Shown here: positions 34,362-35,753 of the stretch, piece by piece
Layout of the letters: the number at the start of each line of letters is the position of its first letter
How positions within the stretch are numbered: the first letter of the stretch is position 1
Assembly: GCA_031275735.1 (NCBI GenBank)
Contig: JAISOJ010000058.1
Location: forward strand, 1 to 35,753
Reading direction: 5' to 3'
Length of the DNA: 35,753 nucleotides
Source of the DNA: Dysgonamonadaceae bacterium
Lineage (GTDB): Bacteria > Bacteroidota > Bacteroidia > Bacteroidales > Azobacteroidaceae
Notes under the pieces: model-generated
What the model saw: the letters and a program-made list of their open reading frames with translations, nothing else
Told to the model about the DNA's origin: nothing
Databases searched by the model: none
Position numbers and translations under genes: made by a program

Positions 34362-35171
34362 TTATTGAGAAGCGATCAATTTTGTTAAATCTATAAATTC
34401 TTCCACCGAAAGTTGTTCGGGACGTTTATCAAATACGGGGAGCGCGAGTGACACGTTTTCTTTGCCCATAAGTTGTTTCAGTGAATTTCGCATCGTTTTC
34501 CGACGTTGGTTAAATGCTGTTTTTACGATCGTAGCGAACAATGTTTCGCCGCAATCTAACTGTGTTCTTGAATTGCGGGTCATACGAATAACTGCCGACC
34601 GTACTTTGGGTGGCGGGTCGAATGCTTCAGGTTCTACCGTAAACAAATATTCGATATCGTACCAAACACTCAACAAGACGGTAATGATGCCATATGCTTT
34701 TTTACCAGGCTTGGAAGACAAGCGTTCGGCCACTTCTTTTTGAAGCATCCCCGCGCAACAAGGAATCCTGTCTTTATAATCCAATACTTTGAAAAATATT
34801 TGGGTGGAAATATTATAAGGATAATTTCCTATTACACAAAATGGACCGGTAAACCATTTGCTCAAATCCAATTTCAGGAAATCCGCTTCGATGATTTTTC
34901 CATTCAATTCGGGATAATGTGTTTTCAGGTATTTTACCGATTCTTTGTCCAATTCGACAACCATTAAATTTGGTTTATCTTTCAGCAAAAATTGAGTAAG
35001 TATACCGGTTCCCGGGCCTATTTCCAAAACCGGTAATTCGGGAAAATGCGAAAGCGTACCTGCGATTTTTGCAGCAATTGATTCTTCTTTTAAAAAATGT
35101 TGACCTAAAGTTTTTTTAGGACGAATAGCACGATGGTACATAATTGATGATATTTGATGTTTGTTTTCCAT
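34362..35171 (-). CDS. rsmA: 16S rRNA (adenine1518-N6/adenine1519-N6) dimethyltransferase
   Basis: 269 residues, normal for the family. It dimethylates two adjacent adenines in the 3' terminal hairpin of 16S rRNA during small-subunit assembly. The signature opening RPKKTLGQHFL, the SAM-binding motif VLEIGPGTGILTQFL, the catalytic GNYPYNIS motif and NQRRKTMRNSL near the C-terminus are all present. A second ATG at 35141 (MYHRAIRP) lies ten codons in and is an equally plausible start. It follows the DNA methylase gene by 24 bp on the same strand. Confidence 0.96.
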   Translation of the reverse strand: MENKHQISSIMYHRAIRPKKTLGQHFLKEESIAAKIAGTLSHFPELPVLEIGPGTGILTQFLLKDKPNLMVVELDKESVKYLKTHYPELNGKIIEADFLKLDLSKWFTGPFCVIGNYPYNISTQIFFKVLDYKDRIPCCAGMLQKEVAERLSSKPGKKAYGIITVLLSVWYDIEYLFTVEPEAFDPPPKVRSAVIRMTRNSRTQLDCGETLFATIVKTAFNQRRKTMRNSLKQLMGKENVSLALPVFDKRPEQLSVEEFIDLTKLIASQ

Positions 35172-35195
35172 TTCGGTCTTTCAGTAAAAAAGAAG

Positions 35196-35753
35196 CTAGC
35201 GGGTTTGCCATTGCCACCATGAAAAATTGTCTGAAATAATAATTTCCGTTTTTTCCAGATGATGGGTCGTTTTCATTGAAATTGTTTTGTAGGGAAGATG
35301 ATAAGATTCGGCCAGCTTTTGTATTTCAGGCGTATTGTCGTAAGTCAGCATGAATTTACCTTTTAATTTGGACGCCAGGGCAAAAAGTTGTTCGTGGTCT
35401 ATGTCCGAATGGTTATAAAGCCTTTTGCCGGCAATGGTGTAAGGAGGATCAATAAAAAAGCAGGTTTCTTTACTGTCTTTGTTTTGCTCTAAAATATCAA
35501 AGGCGTCTCCGGTTATAAACCGGATTTTCTGCTTTAGGTAGCCGATGGCAATAATCCTGTCGTGTAATGTTTTGGGATACCAGCGCGAAGCTATTCCCTT
35601 TCCGTTTTCTCCATTTTTGATCATGCCGGCTCCGCGGGCAAGGATGCCGCCGTGGAAAATGCGATTTTTGAGAATCGTACAAAATGCCACATCCTGTATC
35701 TGTTTGTCGGGCTTGTCCAGCTCTGCCTTTATGTTGTCGACAGTCAGGTTGTA
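35196..35753 (-). CDS. Dam-type (D12 class) N6-adenine DNA methyltransferase, partial
   Basis: The C-terminal 185 or so codons are present. The frame stays open through the window edge, so the N-terminus, including the usual glycine-rich SAM motif, lies outside. The catalytic motif DPPY is seen in FIDPPYTIAGKRLY. The surrounding ITGDAFDIL and KFMLTYDNTPEI match D12-class adenine methylases. Internal GTG or ATG codons at about 35690 could mimic a start but are not needed. The host context (24 bp upstream of rsmA) does not tell whether it is an orphan regulator or part of a restriction or phage island. No restriction endonuclease gene is visible. Confidence 0.85.
   Translation of the reverse strand, partial: YNLTVDNIKAELDKPDKQIQDVAFCTILKNRIFHGGILARGAGMIKNGENGKGIASRWYPKTLHDRIIAIGYLKQKIRFITGDAFDILEQNKDSKETCFFIDPPYTIAGKRLYNHSDIDHEQLFALASKLKGKFMLTYDNTPEIQKLAESYHLPYKTISMKTTHHLEKTEIIISDNFSWWQWQTR

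Overview
This window comes from a member of the Bacteroidetes, most likely order Bacteroidales. The evidence is a SusC/SusD pair, a hybrid two-component regulator, many SpII lipoproteins, a type IX secretion C-terminal signal and promoter elements of the Bacteroidetes -7 type (TAnnTTTG). I cannot name a genus. No rRNA, tRNA, CRISPR array, transposase or integrase was seen.

Region 1 (about 125-18655) is a polysaccharide utilization locus. Leftward from a divergent control region it encodes a PA14-bearing GH31, SusC, SusD, a surface glycan-binding lipoprotein and a BACON-GH5 endoglucanase. Rightward it encodes a 1370-residue hybrid two-component system and a GH2 exo-glycosidase. GH5 + GH31(PA14) + GH2 + SusCD + binding protein resembles a compact xyloglucan locus: GH5 would cut the backbone, GH31 would remove xylose and GH2 would remove galactose. 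The control region (11694-11916) carries an exact 13-bp direct repeat at 22-bp pitch, a plausible operator. A 12-unit array of an 8-bp repeat fills the susC-susD gap, and a degenerate version lies before the GH2 gene.

Region 2 (about 18690-22791) is the most unusual part: a three-gene operon with its own promoter and a terminator-like hairpin. It encodes a membrane-anchored tetraheme NapC/NrfH-type cytochrome fused to an SUMF1/FGE-like domain that lacks the FGE catalytic cysteines. This is followed by a Tat-exported Gfo/Idh/MocA oxidoreductase and a Tat-exported sugar isomerase/epimerase TIM barrel, both probable lipoproteins. I infer an extracytoplasmic sugar-oxidation module wired to the quinone pool, possibly of the keto-glycoside type, acting beside the glycan locus.

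Region 3 (22839-35753) is mostly housekeeping: an acetyl-CoA hydrolase/CoA-transferase, an unknown secreted protein with a type IX sorting domain, ComF, PurD with an overlapping membrane protein, alanine dehydrogenase, DnaE, thioredoxin, RsmA, and a Dam-type DNA adenine methylase cut by the window end. Hairpins separate the three convergent gene pairs.
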